DNA from: an uncultured Bacillota bacterium
Lineage (GTDB): Bacteria; Bacillota_I; Bacilli_A; RF39; UBA660
Assembly: GCA_947176475.1 (NCBI GenBank)
Contig: CAMWQX010000020.1
Coordinates: forward strand, 1-9,880
Length of the DNA: 9,880 nt
Reading direction: 5' to 3'
Under the pieces are notes generated by a model. It did not search any database, had not been told where the DNA came from, and saw nothing but the letters and a program-made list of their open reading frames with translations. Of the stretch, positions 1 to 6,873 are shown in pieces; the first letter of the stretch is position 1, and every line of letters begins with the position of its first letter. Position numbers and translations under genes: made by a program.

Positions 1-618
1 AGATTAGATAACTTAATGGAGTTTAAATCAATTACGGCAAACTTTGAAGAGCAAGAAGGATGCGTTAATCTAGGAGACTTCTTAGAAGAAATCAGTTTGA
101 TTGCTGACATCTCTCAACATAAGGAAGATGGCGATGAAGTTACTTTGATGACGATTCACTCAGCTAAGGGTCTTGAGTTTACCGTTGTCTTCTTAGTAGG
201 TATGGAAGAAGGAATATTCCCACATGCTAATTCTATTGGCGAAGAAGATGGATTAGAAGAAGAGAGAAGACTTTGCTATGTTGGTATAACAAGAGCTAAG
301 GAAATCTTATATCTAACCAATGCCAAGAGACGTATGCTTTATGGTAAGGATACGATGAATCCGCCTTCAAGATTTATTGATGAAATAAATCAGGAGTATG
401 TCGAAAGATTAGATGCAGTTAAAGATGAACAAAAACTCAATAAAGATGCTATGTATGTTGAAGGAAAGAATGATGATATTAATCCAGGTGATACTATTGA
501 ACATGATTCGCTTGGTTTAGGAGTAGTTATTTCGGTTTCGGGAGATTTAATTGATGTCGCGTTTAAGACAGGTGTTAAGAAGTTAATGAAGAATCATAAG
601 AGCATAAAAAAATTATAG
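1..618 (+). CDS. pcrA: ATP-dependent DNA helicase PcrA (UvrD/Rep family), C-terminal fragment
   Basis: The last 205 residues of a superfamily 1A 3'-5' DNA helicase; the frame is open from base 1, so the N-terminus with the Walker motifs lies outside the window. Helicase motif V is at about residues 46-63 of the fragment (VTLMTIHSAKGLEF) and motif VI at 87-101 (EEERRLCYVGITRAK), whose arginine contacts ATP. After a charged linker, residues 161-205 (NPGDTIEHDSLGLGVV...) match the C-terminal Tudor-like domain that binds RNA polymerase in PcrA. PcrA acts in the cytoplasm in DNA repair, plasmid rolling-circle replication and removal of recombination or transcription intermediates (family knowledge). 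It ends in TAG and no T-rich terminator follows, so transcripts may continue into the fic gene. The Tudor domain favours PcrA over Rep or AddA. The ATG at base 16 is internal, not the start. Confidence 0.95.
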   Translation, partial: RLDNLMEFKSITANFEEQEGCVNLGDFLEEISLIADISQHKEDGDEVTLMTIHSAKGLEFTVVFLVGMEEGIFPHANSIGEEDGLEEERRLCYVGITRAKEILYLTNAKRRMLYGKDTMNPPSRFIDEINQEYVERLDAVKDEQKLNKDAMYVEGKNDDINPGDTIEHDSLGLGVVISVSGDLIDVAFKTGVKKLMKNHKSIKKL

Positions 619-632
619 AATTTTGCAAAATT
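619..632. repeat. 14-bp perfect palindrome over the fic promoter -35
   Basis: AATTTTGCAAAATT reads identically on both strands and starts right after the pcrA stop codon. It covers the candidate -35 hexamer (623-628) of the fic promoter. The position fits a dimeric repressor site, but an A/T-rich palindrome can also arise by chance. Without a T-run after it, it is not a convincing terminator. Confidence 0.45.
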
Positions 633-651
633 AGCATAAATTTGGTATAAT
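623..651 (+). promoter_or_regulatory. Promoter of the fic gene, extended -10
   Basis: TATAAT at 646-651 is preceded by TGG, giving an extended -10 (TGGTATAAT). TTGCAA at 623-628 matches four of six bases of the -35 consensus with an ideal 17-bp spacer. Transcription would start near 658, leaving a leader of about 19 nt that holds the ribosome site AAGGGGG (664-670). Confidence 0.8.
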
Positions 652-676
652 AGTCCGCGAATTAAGGGGGATTATT

Positions 677-1606
677 ATGGCAGCTCCAGAAAATGGTATG
701 AATGATGCGCCTGTTGAAAGATTTTGTCTTCAAGAATATGTCGATAGAATAAAACTTGATCATAATGTTTTAGAGCATATGGAAGAGACCAATCGTGAAT
801 TTGATGAATATATGAAATTCTTAAAACAATTTGATGATTATGCTCTTGTTACTTTTTGGATATCACAGTTTTATGAAGAATTAATCAGTTCTTTTAGAAT
901 GGAAAAGGCACATTTAATTAATTTTGATTTAATAGATAAAAATAATTTATTCTTTGATACTTTATCAGTTAATCATAGTCGTATTCAAAAACTTCATGAT
1001 TTTGTTTTAAAATCGACTAATGGGGAAATAACTAAACCAATGCAATATCGTGTTACAGATGTACGTGTAAGTAAAATGACCCAACAAGGGGAAGTTGTAT
1101 ACTGGAATGGTGCTAAAGCAGAAGATGTTAAATTCTTTATGGATCAATTTTTAGAAATTTATAAATCAAGATCTTTATCAGTAATTAATACTAATCCTTT
1201 CTTTAAAAGTGCTTTGATACATCTTCTTTTTGTACGTATTCATCCATTCGTTGATGGCAATGGTCGTACAGCAAGATTGTTACATGGAATGCGTTTTACT
1301 AATTCAATAAATGAAATATATAATATGAAATTGAGAATAAGTCCATTTAATATATCACCAAATATTTTAATTAACCAACTTACTTATGCTAGAAGACTTA
1401 ATAATATTTGGTTTGATTTAGAACATGATTCTAATGAAGAAATAAATGCATGGTTTAATTTTATCTTAGATATGGTAGATGAACAGTTATTTTATCAAAT
1501 GTCTCAGAAAGAAAAATTAACAACCGCATTATGTAATATTGAAACAATGGGTAAAATGGAACCCGACGATATTAAACAATTGATAACCAAAATGAGAATT
1601 AAATAA
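677..1606 (+). CDS. Fic domain protein (probable protein AMPylase), class II-like
   Basis: 309 residues. The catalytic loop HPFVDGNGRTAR at 189-200 is complete, with His189 as expected general base, Asp192 for the metal and the GNGR anion-binding turn. The upstream YRVTDVRV...GEVVYWNGA stretch (124-146) fits the beta-hairpin flap that docks the target. Fic enzymes usually transfer AMP from ATP onto a Ser, Thr or Tyr hydroxyl of a protein and often also remove it (family knowledge). In the N-terminal helices, SFRMEK (72-77) resembles the class II inhibitory motif (S/T)xxxE(G/N): the Glu is kept but Lys replaces Gly/Asn. The usual C-terminal winged helix is short or absent. No antitoxin gene is adjacent, so self-inhibition is the likelier control. 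ATG 677 has AAGGGGG upstream. The gene looks A/T-richer than its neighbours (11 G/C in 901-960, against 25 in 121-180 of pcrA), which could reflect transfer. Target unknown. Confidence 0.9.
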   Translation: MAAPENGMNDAPVERFCLQEYVDRIKLDHNVLEHMEETNREFDEYMKFLKQFDDYALVTFWISQFYEELISSFRMEKAHLINFDLIDKNNLFFDTLSVNHSRIQKLHDFVLKSTNGEITKPMQYRVTDVRVSKMTQQGEVVYWNGAKAEDVKFFMDQFLEIYKSRSLSVINTNPFFKSALIHLLFVRIHPFVDGNGRTARLLHGMRFTNSINEIYNMKLRISPFNISPNILINQLTYARRLNNIWFDLEHDSNEEINAWFNFILDMVDEQLFYQMSQKEKLTTALCNIETMGKMEPDDIKQLITKMRIK

Positions 1607-1621
1607 AATTCTCTTTTTTTT
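1594..1621 (+). terminator. Intrinsic terminator overlapping the fic stop codon
   Basis: GAGAATT (1594-1600) pairs with AATTCTC (1607-1613) around a 6-nt loop, AAATAA, followed by eight T. The left arm encodes the last residues of Fic and the stop codon TAA (1604-1606) lies in the loop. Confidence 0.85.
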
Positions 1622-1636
1622 GTTTCTTTTTAGTTG

Positions 1637-1642
1637 TATAAT
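1637..1642 (+). promoter_or_regulatory. -10 box of the NUDIX/nucleotidyltransferase unit
   Basis: Perfect TATAAT 16 nt after the fic terminator T-run. No good -35 is visible: the position 17 bp upstream falls in the T-run. The start would be near 1649, giving a leader of about 32 nt ending in the strong ribosome site AAAGGAGG (1667-1674), 6 nt before ATG 1681. Confidence 0.6.
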
Positions 1643-1680
1643 TTTGATAAAGATGTGAAGTAAATAAAAGGAGGAAGAGG

Positions 1681-2223
1681 ATGGAACTAATTGATGTATT
1701 AGATGAAAACGGTATTAAGACTGGTGAAATCTTACCAAGAGATGAAGTTCATAAAAAAGGATTGTGGCATCGGGCAATTGTTGTAGCTATAGTCAATGAA
1801 AATAATGAGATACTTGTTCAACAAAGAGCTTTAGATAAAGAAAAAAATGCGGGAATGTGGGATATTTCAGCAGCTGGACATATTTCTTCAGGACAAGATT
1901 CCTTAATGGCAGCAGCACGAGAGATAAGTGAAGAAGTAAGTGTAAGTTTAGGCTATAGTGTAGAAGTTAAGGATTTTAGATTTATGTTCTCATTTAGAAA
2001 AGAGCAAAAGTTTTCTGATGATTTTGTAGAAAGACAATTTTATGATTTCTTTATTTTAAGACAAAATGGATTAAATGAGAACAATATAAGATATCAACAA
2101 AGTGAAGTAAATGCAATTAAATTTGTAACAATTACAGAATTGAATGAGATGCGTGAGGCGGGACTTTTAGTTGATAGAGAAGCATGTTATAATGCATTAA
2201 ATGATTATTTATTTAGATTATAG
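1681..2223 (+). CDS. NUDIX hydrolase with an altered NUDIX box
   Basis: 180 residues, normal length for a single NUDIX domain. The first 60 residues (MELIDVLDENGIKTGE, then LWHRAIVVAIVN and ILVQQRA, with MWD at 59-61) resemble the NUDIX branch near YfcD and isopentenyl-diphosphate isomerase. The box lies at 66-89, but against GX5EX7REUXEEXGU it reads G66-X5-Q72, then REISEEVSV at 80-88. The metal-binding REXXEE core (Arg80, Glu81, Glu84, Glu85) is intact, while the first Glu is Gln and the late Gly is Ser. NUDIX enzymes hydrolyse nucleoside diphosphates linked to another group, using Mg or Mn (family knowledge); the substrate cannot be read here. The next gene begins 11 bases later with a ribosome site touching this TAG stop, so the two are probably co-transcribed. 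Isomerase activity is unlikely but not excluded. Cytoplasmic; no signal peptide. Confidence 0.87.
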   Translation: MELIDVLDENGIKTGEILPRDEVHKKGLWHRAIVVAIVNENNEILVQQRALDKEKNAGMWDISAAGHISSGQDSLMAAAREISEEVSVSLGYSVEVKDFRFMFSFRKEQKFSDDFVERQFYDFFILRQNGLNENNIRYQQSEVNAIKFVTITELNEMREAGLLVDREACYNALNDYLFRL

Positions 2224-2234
2224 GAGAGAAAATT

Positions 2235-3131
2235 ATGAAAGAAAAGACATTAGTTATTTTAGCGGCTGGAATGGGAAGCCGTTTTGGAGGAATGAAACAA
2301 ATTGAACCAGTTGGTCCAAATGGAGAATTTATTATTGATTATTCGATTTATTCGGCTATTAGATATGGTTTTAATAAAATAGTTTTTGTTATTAAAGAGG
2401 AAAATTATGACGTATTTAAAGAGACAATTGGATCAAGAGTAGAAGATAAAGTTAAGGTAGAATATGCCTTCCAAAGATTAGAGGATATACCTTCGGGTTT
2501 TGAAGTACCAGAAGGAAGAAAAAAGCCTTGGGGAACAGCTCATGCTGTATATGCAGCTAGGGAATTTATTGATGGTAATTTTGGTATTATTACAGCTGAT
2601 GATTTCTATGGTGATGACGCATTTAGAGTATTAGCAGAGGGAATTGAAGATGCGACAGATTATATCATACCTGGTTATGCCATAGCCGATACATTAAGTG
2701 ATAATGGTGCTGTTAAAAGAGGAGTTATTGTTCATGAAGATGGCATTGTTAAATCGGTTACTGAAAGTTCTTGTATCTTAGATGGAGAAAAAGTTAAATG
2801 TACTCCACTAGATGAATCTAAAGAAGAATTCTATGTAGAAAAGAATCATCCAGTATCAATGTTAATGAACGGATTTACTCCAAGTATTTTGGATACGATT
2901 GGCAATGATATGCATGATGCATTTGCCAATAATCAAGATCATTTATTAGATTATGAAATGCTGTTACCAGATATTATGGATGAGGATATTGCAAATGGTA
3001 AGACTATTCGTGTTGTCAATACGACTGCTCATTGGATGGGGATGACTTATAAAGAGGATAAAGCAGCATTAGAAGAATTCATTAAAGAAGAAATAAAAAA
3101 GGGTGTTTATCCAGAAGATTTGTGGAAATAA
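2235..3131 (+). CDS. Sugar-phosphate-type nucleotidyltransferase (NTP_transferase fold)
   Basis: 298 residues. The N-terminus holds the nucleotide-binding signature LAAGMGSRFGGMKQ (9-22), as in glucose-1-phosphate uridylyl- and thymidylyltransferases (GXGXR, then Lys21). Further family features are KPWGTAHAV (97-105), which contacts the base and sugar, and ADDFYG (121-126), whose aspartates should bind Mg. HWMGMTYKED (266-275) near the C-terminus probably belongs to the sugar or product site. Such enzymes join an NTP and a sugar 1-phosphate into NDP-sugar and pyrophosphate (family knowledge). The substrate is unknown: the GGMKQ form differs from typical GalU and RfbA, and no sugar kinase, epimerase or glycosyltransferase lies nearby. 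It follows the NUDIX gene by 11 bases, with AGGAGAG (2222-2228) overlapping that stop codon, which suggests translational coupling. A hydrolase beside a nucleotidyltransferase might make and break one activated metabolite; that is inference. Confidence 0.87.
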   Translation: MKEKTLVILAAGMGSRFGGMKQIEPVGPNGEFIIDYSIYSAIRYGFNKIVFVIKEENYDVFKETIGSRVEDKVKVEYAFQRLEDIPSGFEVPEGRKKPWGTAHAVYAAREFIDGNFGIITADDFYGDDAFRVLAEGIEDATDYIIPGYAIADTLSDNGAVKRGVIVHEDGIVKSVTESSCILDGEKVKCTPLDESKEEFYVEKNHPVSMLMNGFTPSILDTIGNDMHDAFANNQDHLLDYEMLLPDIMDEDIANGKTIRVVNTTAHWMGMTYKEDKAALEEFIKEEIKKGVYPEDLWK

Positions 3132-3139
3132 TTATAAAA

Positions 3140-3177
3140 AGAAACAAGATATATTTATCTTGTTTTTCTCTTCTTTT
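3140..3177 (+). terminator. Intrinsic terminator after the nucleotidyltransferase gene
   Basis: AAACAAGATA (3142-3151) pairs perfectly with TATCTTGTTT (3156-3165) around loop TATT, extendable by a G-T and an A-T pair. The T-tract is broken (TTTTTCTCTTCTTTT), so termination may be only partial. Confidence 0.75.
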
Positions 3178-3185
3178 ACGTGTAT

Positions 3186-3191
3186 TATAAA
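3186..3191 (+). promoter_or_regulatory. Weak candidate -10 for the 542-residue protein gene
   Basis: TATAAA lies 21 bases before the start codon, after a terminator. No -35 resembling the consensus is found at a usual distance, so this gene may depend partly on read-through. Confidence 0.3.
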
Positions 3192-3212
3192 TAATTAAGA
3201 TGAGGTGTTCTT

Positions 3213-4841
3213 ATGGATGAAATTAGTAAAAAAGAGCAACAAATGCCAAATACTTATCAAGTAATAAATATTGAGACAGTTGATGATTATATATTTGTAG
3301 AAACTAATGAAAAGTCTTTTTTAATAGATAAAGATAAGAATGTCTATGATGTAGGAAAGTGTAATTGTGCTAAAAATGTCTATACAATGGGTGATGATAT
3401 ATTGGCAGTTTTAGAAAGCAATGGTTATCAGGATTTAGTAAATATAAAAACAAAAGAGGTATATTTAACTCAGAGGATATCTTATTGTTCGGGAATATTT
3501 AAAATTGATGATGATTATGTTGAAACGATGGGATATGATCATGATACGATGCTATTTAATATTAGAAAGAAAGAATATATTAAACCAAATGTGGATATAC
3601 AAGTTCAATATAGAAGAAAAGTAGGACCTAATTTATTTGTCTATGAACATAATGATTATCATAATCAAATATATAGAAAGTTTGTTATTAATCAAGATGG
3701 TGAATTGGTTTTTGATTGTGGTTCTTATTTTCCCTATTACAAAGATGGCAGATTGATTTTATCGGCATTAAGCGATGAAGAAGTAATCGTCGTTGATAAT
3801 GTGTTAGAAGGAAATGTAAGTTCTAATATGTTAGGGAAAAATGAGAAAATTAATTCAAATCCTTTAGTAGTGACTGATGAAAGCGGCGAACCAGATGGTA
3901 TTTGTTTTGTTTCTGGTAAAGATTTTTTGATAGTTGATTTTGATATTAATATTAAAAGTAAGTATCCTTTAGATATTGATGAGGATTATGATAAAATCGA
4001 GATTCAATTATGGGGAGATACTTCAGTTATTATTGTTAAAAAGGGTGATGAACATTATTGCATAGCCTTAAATCTTAAAACAGGCAAACAGATAAAGCAT
4101 CAAGGTATATGGATGATACCCGTTGATGCGGCAAATCCAAATGTGATTCGTGGATGTGATACTTTAGGTGATGGTAATCATATGTTTACAATTTATGATA
4201 AAGAAGGAAATGAGTATACACATCACTCGGCAAAAGATTGTTATAATATCCACTCTAAAAGCATGAATTTAATTAGATATTATGGAATAGAAGGCGTGGA
4301 TGGGTGTTTAGTATATAATATTGATACTAGAGAAGAAAAAATAATTCCATGGGTTAATCCAAAATTTCAAATGCATGACCGAGAATATATGGATTATGGA
4401 TTTGGGGTACGCTATGGAAAAACTTGGCGAGATGAGATAATTGATATCTTTGATGAAGACTTTAATGTGGTGTTTGAAGGAATTGATGCTAAAGCTTATA
4501 GAATTGCTACGGATGACTTTGGATATGAAGTTAATAATAATTTGTTATTGTTAATAATTCCTAAAAGTGATGGACCAAGGACTTATTATCGCAAGGTCGT
4601 AATGGATAAGAATAAAAATGTAATATATGATTCTTATGATGGCTATCTTTCATTTATTGGAAATTTCTTACAAGTAATCGATGAAGAAAATAATAAGACA
4701 TATTATATAGATTCGAGAACTGGCGAAAAACATGATGATATTAGTATAACGATGCAGGAACTTGCTTTACCAGATACGATTAATGTCGATGGTGAAACAA
4801 TAAAATTAATTAAGAAAAATGAGGATAAAACTGATGAGTAA
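3213..4841 (+). CDS. Unrecognised protein with about ten beta-hairpin repeats, propeller-like
   Basis: 542 residues matching no family I can name with confidence. About ten short units follow one plan: a hydrophobic strand, a polar turn often carrying Asp, Asn or Gly, then another strand. They begin near residues 36 (FLIDKDKNVYDVG), 75, 113, 157 (FVINQDGELVFDCG), 284, 325 (FTIYDKEGNEYTH), 368, 410 (IDIFDEDFNVVFEG), 462 (VVMDKNKNVIYDS) and 497 (YYIDSRTGEKHDD). The pattern resembles WG-repeat and other beta-propeller proteins, which usually act as binding scaffolds. There is no signal peptide, transmembrane segment or lipobox, so it should be cytoplasmic. Composition is acidic and rich in Asp, Tyr and Ile, with no visible catalytic motif. 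The start has TGAGGTG (3201-3207) 5 nt upstream. Terminators lie on both sides, so it forms its own unit and its neighbours say little about its role. Confidence 0.85.
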   Translation: MDEISKKEQQMPNTYQVINIETVDDYIFVETNEKSFLIDKDKNVYDVGKCNCAKNVYTMGDDILAVLESNGYQDLVNIKTKEVYLTQRISYCSGIFKIDDDYVETMGYDHDTMLFNIRKKEYIKPNVDIQVQYRRKVGPNLFVYEHNDYHNQIYRKFVINQDGELVFDCGSYFPYYKDGRLILSALSDEEVIVVDNVLEGNVSSNMLGKNEKINSNPLVVTDESGEPDGICFVSGKDFLIVDFDINIKSKYPLDIDEDYDKIEIQLWGDTSVIIVKKGDEHYCIALNLKTGKQIKHQGIWMIPVDAANPNVIRGCDTLGDGNHMFTIYDKEGNEYTHHSAKDCYNIHSKSMNLIRYYGIEGVDGCLVYNIDTREEKIIPWVNPKFQMHDREYMDYGFGVRYGKTWRDEIIDIFDEDFNVVFEGIDAKAYRIATDDFGYEVNNNLLLLIIPKSDGPRTYYRKVVMDKNKNVIYDSYDGYLSFIGNFLQVIDEENNKTYYIDSRTGEKHDDISITMQELALPDTINVDGETIKLIKKNEDKTDE

Positions 4842-4854
4842 TATCCTTTTTTTT
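4822..4854 (+). terminator. Intrinsic terminator overlapping the stop codon of the 542-residue gene
   Basis: AGGATA (4822-4827) pairs with TATCCT (4842-4847) around a 14-nt loop that contains the stop TAA (4839-4841), within a run of eight T (4847-4854). The stem is short and the loop large, so strength is uncertain. The last T of the run is also the T of the next promoter's extended -10. Confidence 0.65.
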
Positions 4855-4862
4855 GGTATAAT
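4854..4862 (+). promoter_or_regulatory. Extended -10 promoter of ligA
   Basis: TGGTATAAT, a perfect extended -10, begins on the last base of the preceding terminator's T-run. No recognisable -35 is present at 17 bp (ATGAGT), so recognition would rest on the extended -10. A start 7 nt downstream, near 4869, would place the ribosome site at the very 5' end of the transcript. Confidence 0.75.
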
Positions 4863-4868
4863 ATATAT

Positions 4869-4874
4869 AGGTGA
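4869..4874 (+). promoter_or_regulatory. Ribosome binding site that sets the ligA start
   Basis: AGGTGA lies 5 nt before ATG 4880. The in-frame GTG at 4871 lies inside this site, and ATG 4877 is too close to it, so translation most likely begins at 4880. Confidence 0.75.
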
Positions 4875-4879
4875 TAATG

Positions 4880-6856
4880 ATGGACAGATATAATGAACTT
4901 GTGGAATTAATTACAAAGGCCAATTATGAATATCATGTACTTGATAATGCAGAAACTTTAACTGATGAAGAGTATGATAATTATTTACGAGAGTTATATA
5001 AAATTGAGGAAGAACATCCAGAGTGGATAAGAAGTGATTCACCAACACATAAGATTGGTGGAGTTATTTTAGATAAGTTTGAGAAAGTTACACATAATAT
5101 TCCAATGATGAGTTTAGCTGATGTTTTCAATGAAGATGAGATAAGAGAATTTGATGCGAGAATTCGCAAAGAAGGAATTGATCCTAAGTATGTTTGTGAA
5201 CTTAAGATAGATGGGTTAAGCGTATCTTTAAAATATGAAAATGGTATATTAGTATCTGGTGCAACACGTGGAGATGGTGTTGTTGGAGAAGATATAACCC
5301 ATAATGTTAAGACGATTAAACAAGTTCCTCTAAAGTTAAATAAGCCAATTAGCATTGAGGTTCGTGGCGAAATTTATATGAGTAAGAAAACTTTAGAGAG
5401 ATTAAATGAAGAACGTAAAGAAAATAATGAACCACTACTTAAGAATTGTCGTAATGCAGCAGCTGGTTCGGTTCGCCAATTGGATTCAAGTGTAGCAGCT
5501 AAGAGATTCTTGGAAGTGTGGATATATCATTTACCAGATCCAGAAGACTATGGAATAAAGACGCATCATGAAGCACTCGAATTTATGGCGGATTTAGGTT
5601 TTAGAACGAATCCCAATAATCGCCTTGTTAATTCGATTGATGAAGTTATGGAATTTATTCATGAAAAGAATGAAGCAAGAGAGAGTTTACCTTATGATAT
5701 AGATGGTGTGGTTATCAAACTTGATGATTTACATGATCACGAAATTATGGGTAATACAATTCGTTATCCAAAGTGGGCATGTGCCTATAAGTTTCCTGCG
5801 CAAGTTGTTTCAACGAAGTTAAAAGATATCAAATTTACCGTAGGTAGAACAGGTCAAGTTACACCTAATGCCATATTAGAACCAGTTATGGTAATGGGAT
5901 CTTTAATAAGTAAGGCAACATTGCATAATGAAGAATATTGTATTATGAAGGATATTCGCGTAGGAGATACAGTTAAGATTATTAAAGCAGGAGATGTCAT
6001 TCCAAGAGTTGAAAGTGTCGTTTTGGAAAATCGCATGAGTGGGTCTCGTCCTTTTGAATTTATTAAGGAATGTCCGATATGTAAAAGTGAATTAATTAAA
6101 AAGGATGCCAGTTATTATTGTGTTAATGATGAATGTCCAAAGAAAGATATTGAGGCTTTAATACACTTCGCTGCAAGAGATACGATGAATATTATCGGTT
6201 TAGGAGATGCTATAATTGAAGATTTCTTTAATATGGGATATATCAAAAGTATTCCCGATATTTATCGCTTAGATAGATATGTTGAAGAGTTAAAATTGCT
6301 AGAAGGTTTTGGAGAAAAATCGATTAATAATTTATTAGACAGTATTGAAGAGTCTAAAAGTGCGGGACTTGATAGACTGTTATTTGCTATAGGTATTCGC
6401 TATGTTGGGAAGAAAACAGGTAAGATATTGGCGAAACGTTTCAAAAATATTGATGCTCTAACAGAAGCAGATTTTGAAACTTTAGAGTCGATAAGAGATA
6501 TTGGTGATGTTATTGCGCAGTCGGTCGTAGATTATTTTAATGATGAAGATAATTTGAAGATGATTGAAGAATTAAAAGAATTGGATCTAAATATGGGATA
6601 TGAAAGTGACGAAGTAGAAGAAGAAACCGTATTTACGGGTAAAACTTTTGTCTTAACGGGAACTTTGGATTCAATAACAAGAGATGATGCTAAAGAAAAA
6701 ATTGAACGCTTAGGTGGCAACTGTAGTGGTTCAGTATCGAAGAAGACTCATGTCGTTATTGCGGGACATGATGCCGGAAGTAAGTATCAAAAAGCAGTTG
6801 ATTTGGGCATCGAAATTTGGGATGAAGAGAAATTCTTAGAAATGTTAAATAATTAG
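4880..6856 (+). CDS. ligA: NAD-dependent DNA ligase LigA
   Basis: 658 residues, usual length for LigA. It seals nicks between Okazaki fragments and in repair using NAD+, releasing AMP and NMN, and is normally essential in bacteria (family knowledge). Domain order is complete. The NAD-binding Ia region includes YEYHVLD (16-22) and TDEEYDNYLREL (28-39). The adenylation domain has catalytic Lys109 in KIDG, then ATRGDG (128-133), RNAAAGSVRQLD (191-202), YDIDGVVIK (272-280) and WACAYKFPA (299-307). An OB fold covers about 312-390. A zinc finger has Cys398, Cys401, Cys414 and Cys419. Helix-hairpin-helix repeats cover about 435-560 and a BRCT domain 583-658 (GKTFVLTGTL). ATG 4880 is preferred over upstream GTG 4871, which lies inside the ribosome site. 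One small departure is MMSLADVFNE (76-85), where most LigA have a LSLxNxF form. The gene has its own promoter and terminator instead of directly following pcrA. Confidence 0.97.
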   Translation: MDRYNELVELITKANYEYHVLDNAETLTDEEYDNYLRELYKIEEEHPEWIRSDSPTHKIGGVILDKFEKVTHNIPMMSLADVFNEDEIREFDARIRKEGIDPKYVCELKIDGLSVSLKYENGILVSGATRGDGVVGEDITHNVKTIKQVPLKLNKPISIEVRGEIYMSKKTLERLNEERKENNEPLLKNCRNAAAGSVRQLDSSVAAKRFLEVWIYHLPDPEDYGIKTHHEALEFMADLGFRTNPNNRLVNSIDEVMEFIHEKNEARESLPYDIDGVVIKLDDLHDHEIMGNTIRYPKWACAYKFPAQVVSTKLKDIKFTVGRTGQVTPNAILEPVMVMGSLISKATLHNEEYCIMKDIRVGDTVKIIKAGDVIPRVESVVLENRMSGSRPFEFIKECPICKSELIKKDASYYCVNDECPKKDIEALIHFAARDTMNIIGLGDAIIEDFFNMGYIKSIPDIYRLDRYVEELKLLEGFGEKSINNLLDSIEESKSAGLDRLLFAIGIRYVGKKTGKILAKRFKNIDALTEADFETLESIRDIGDVIAQSVVDYFNDEDNLKMIEELKELDLNMGYESDEVEEETVFTGKTFVLTGTLDSITRDDAKEKIERLGGNCSGSVSKKTHVVIAGHDAGSKYQKAVDLGIEIWDEEKFLEMLNN

Positions 6857-6869
6857 CATTTCTTTTTTT
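6838..6869 (+). terminator. Strong intrinsic terminator containing the ligA stop codon
   Basis: AGAAATGTTAA (6838-6848) pairs with TTAGCATTTCT (6853-6863), 11 pairs including one G-T, around loop ATAA, with seven T at 6863-6869. The left arm lies in the last ligA codons and the TAG stop (6854-6856) is in the right arm. Confidence 0.88.
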
Positions 6870-6873
6870 GCTA

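Noticed and set aside
4871..4879. GTG 4871 as the ligA start
   Set aside because: The GTG is part of the AGGTGA ribosome site, so it could not be served by it. ATG 4880 has correct spacing and matches usual LigA N-termini.
4981..5355. Reverse-strand open frame of 124 codons inside ligA
   Set aside because: It lies opposite strongly conserved LigA adenylation-domain sequence, has no ribosome site, and its product shows no recognisable family. It is a shadow.
5854..6036. Reverse-strand open frame of 60 codons inside ligA
   Set aside because: Short, fully opposite conserved ligase sequence, with no initiation signals.
6532..6720. Reverse-strand open frame of 62 codons inside ligA
   Set aside because: Serine-rich translation is what antisense A/T-rich coding DNA gives; no independent support.
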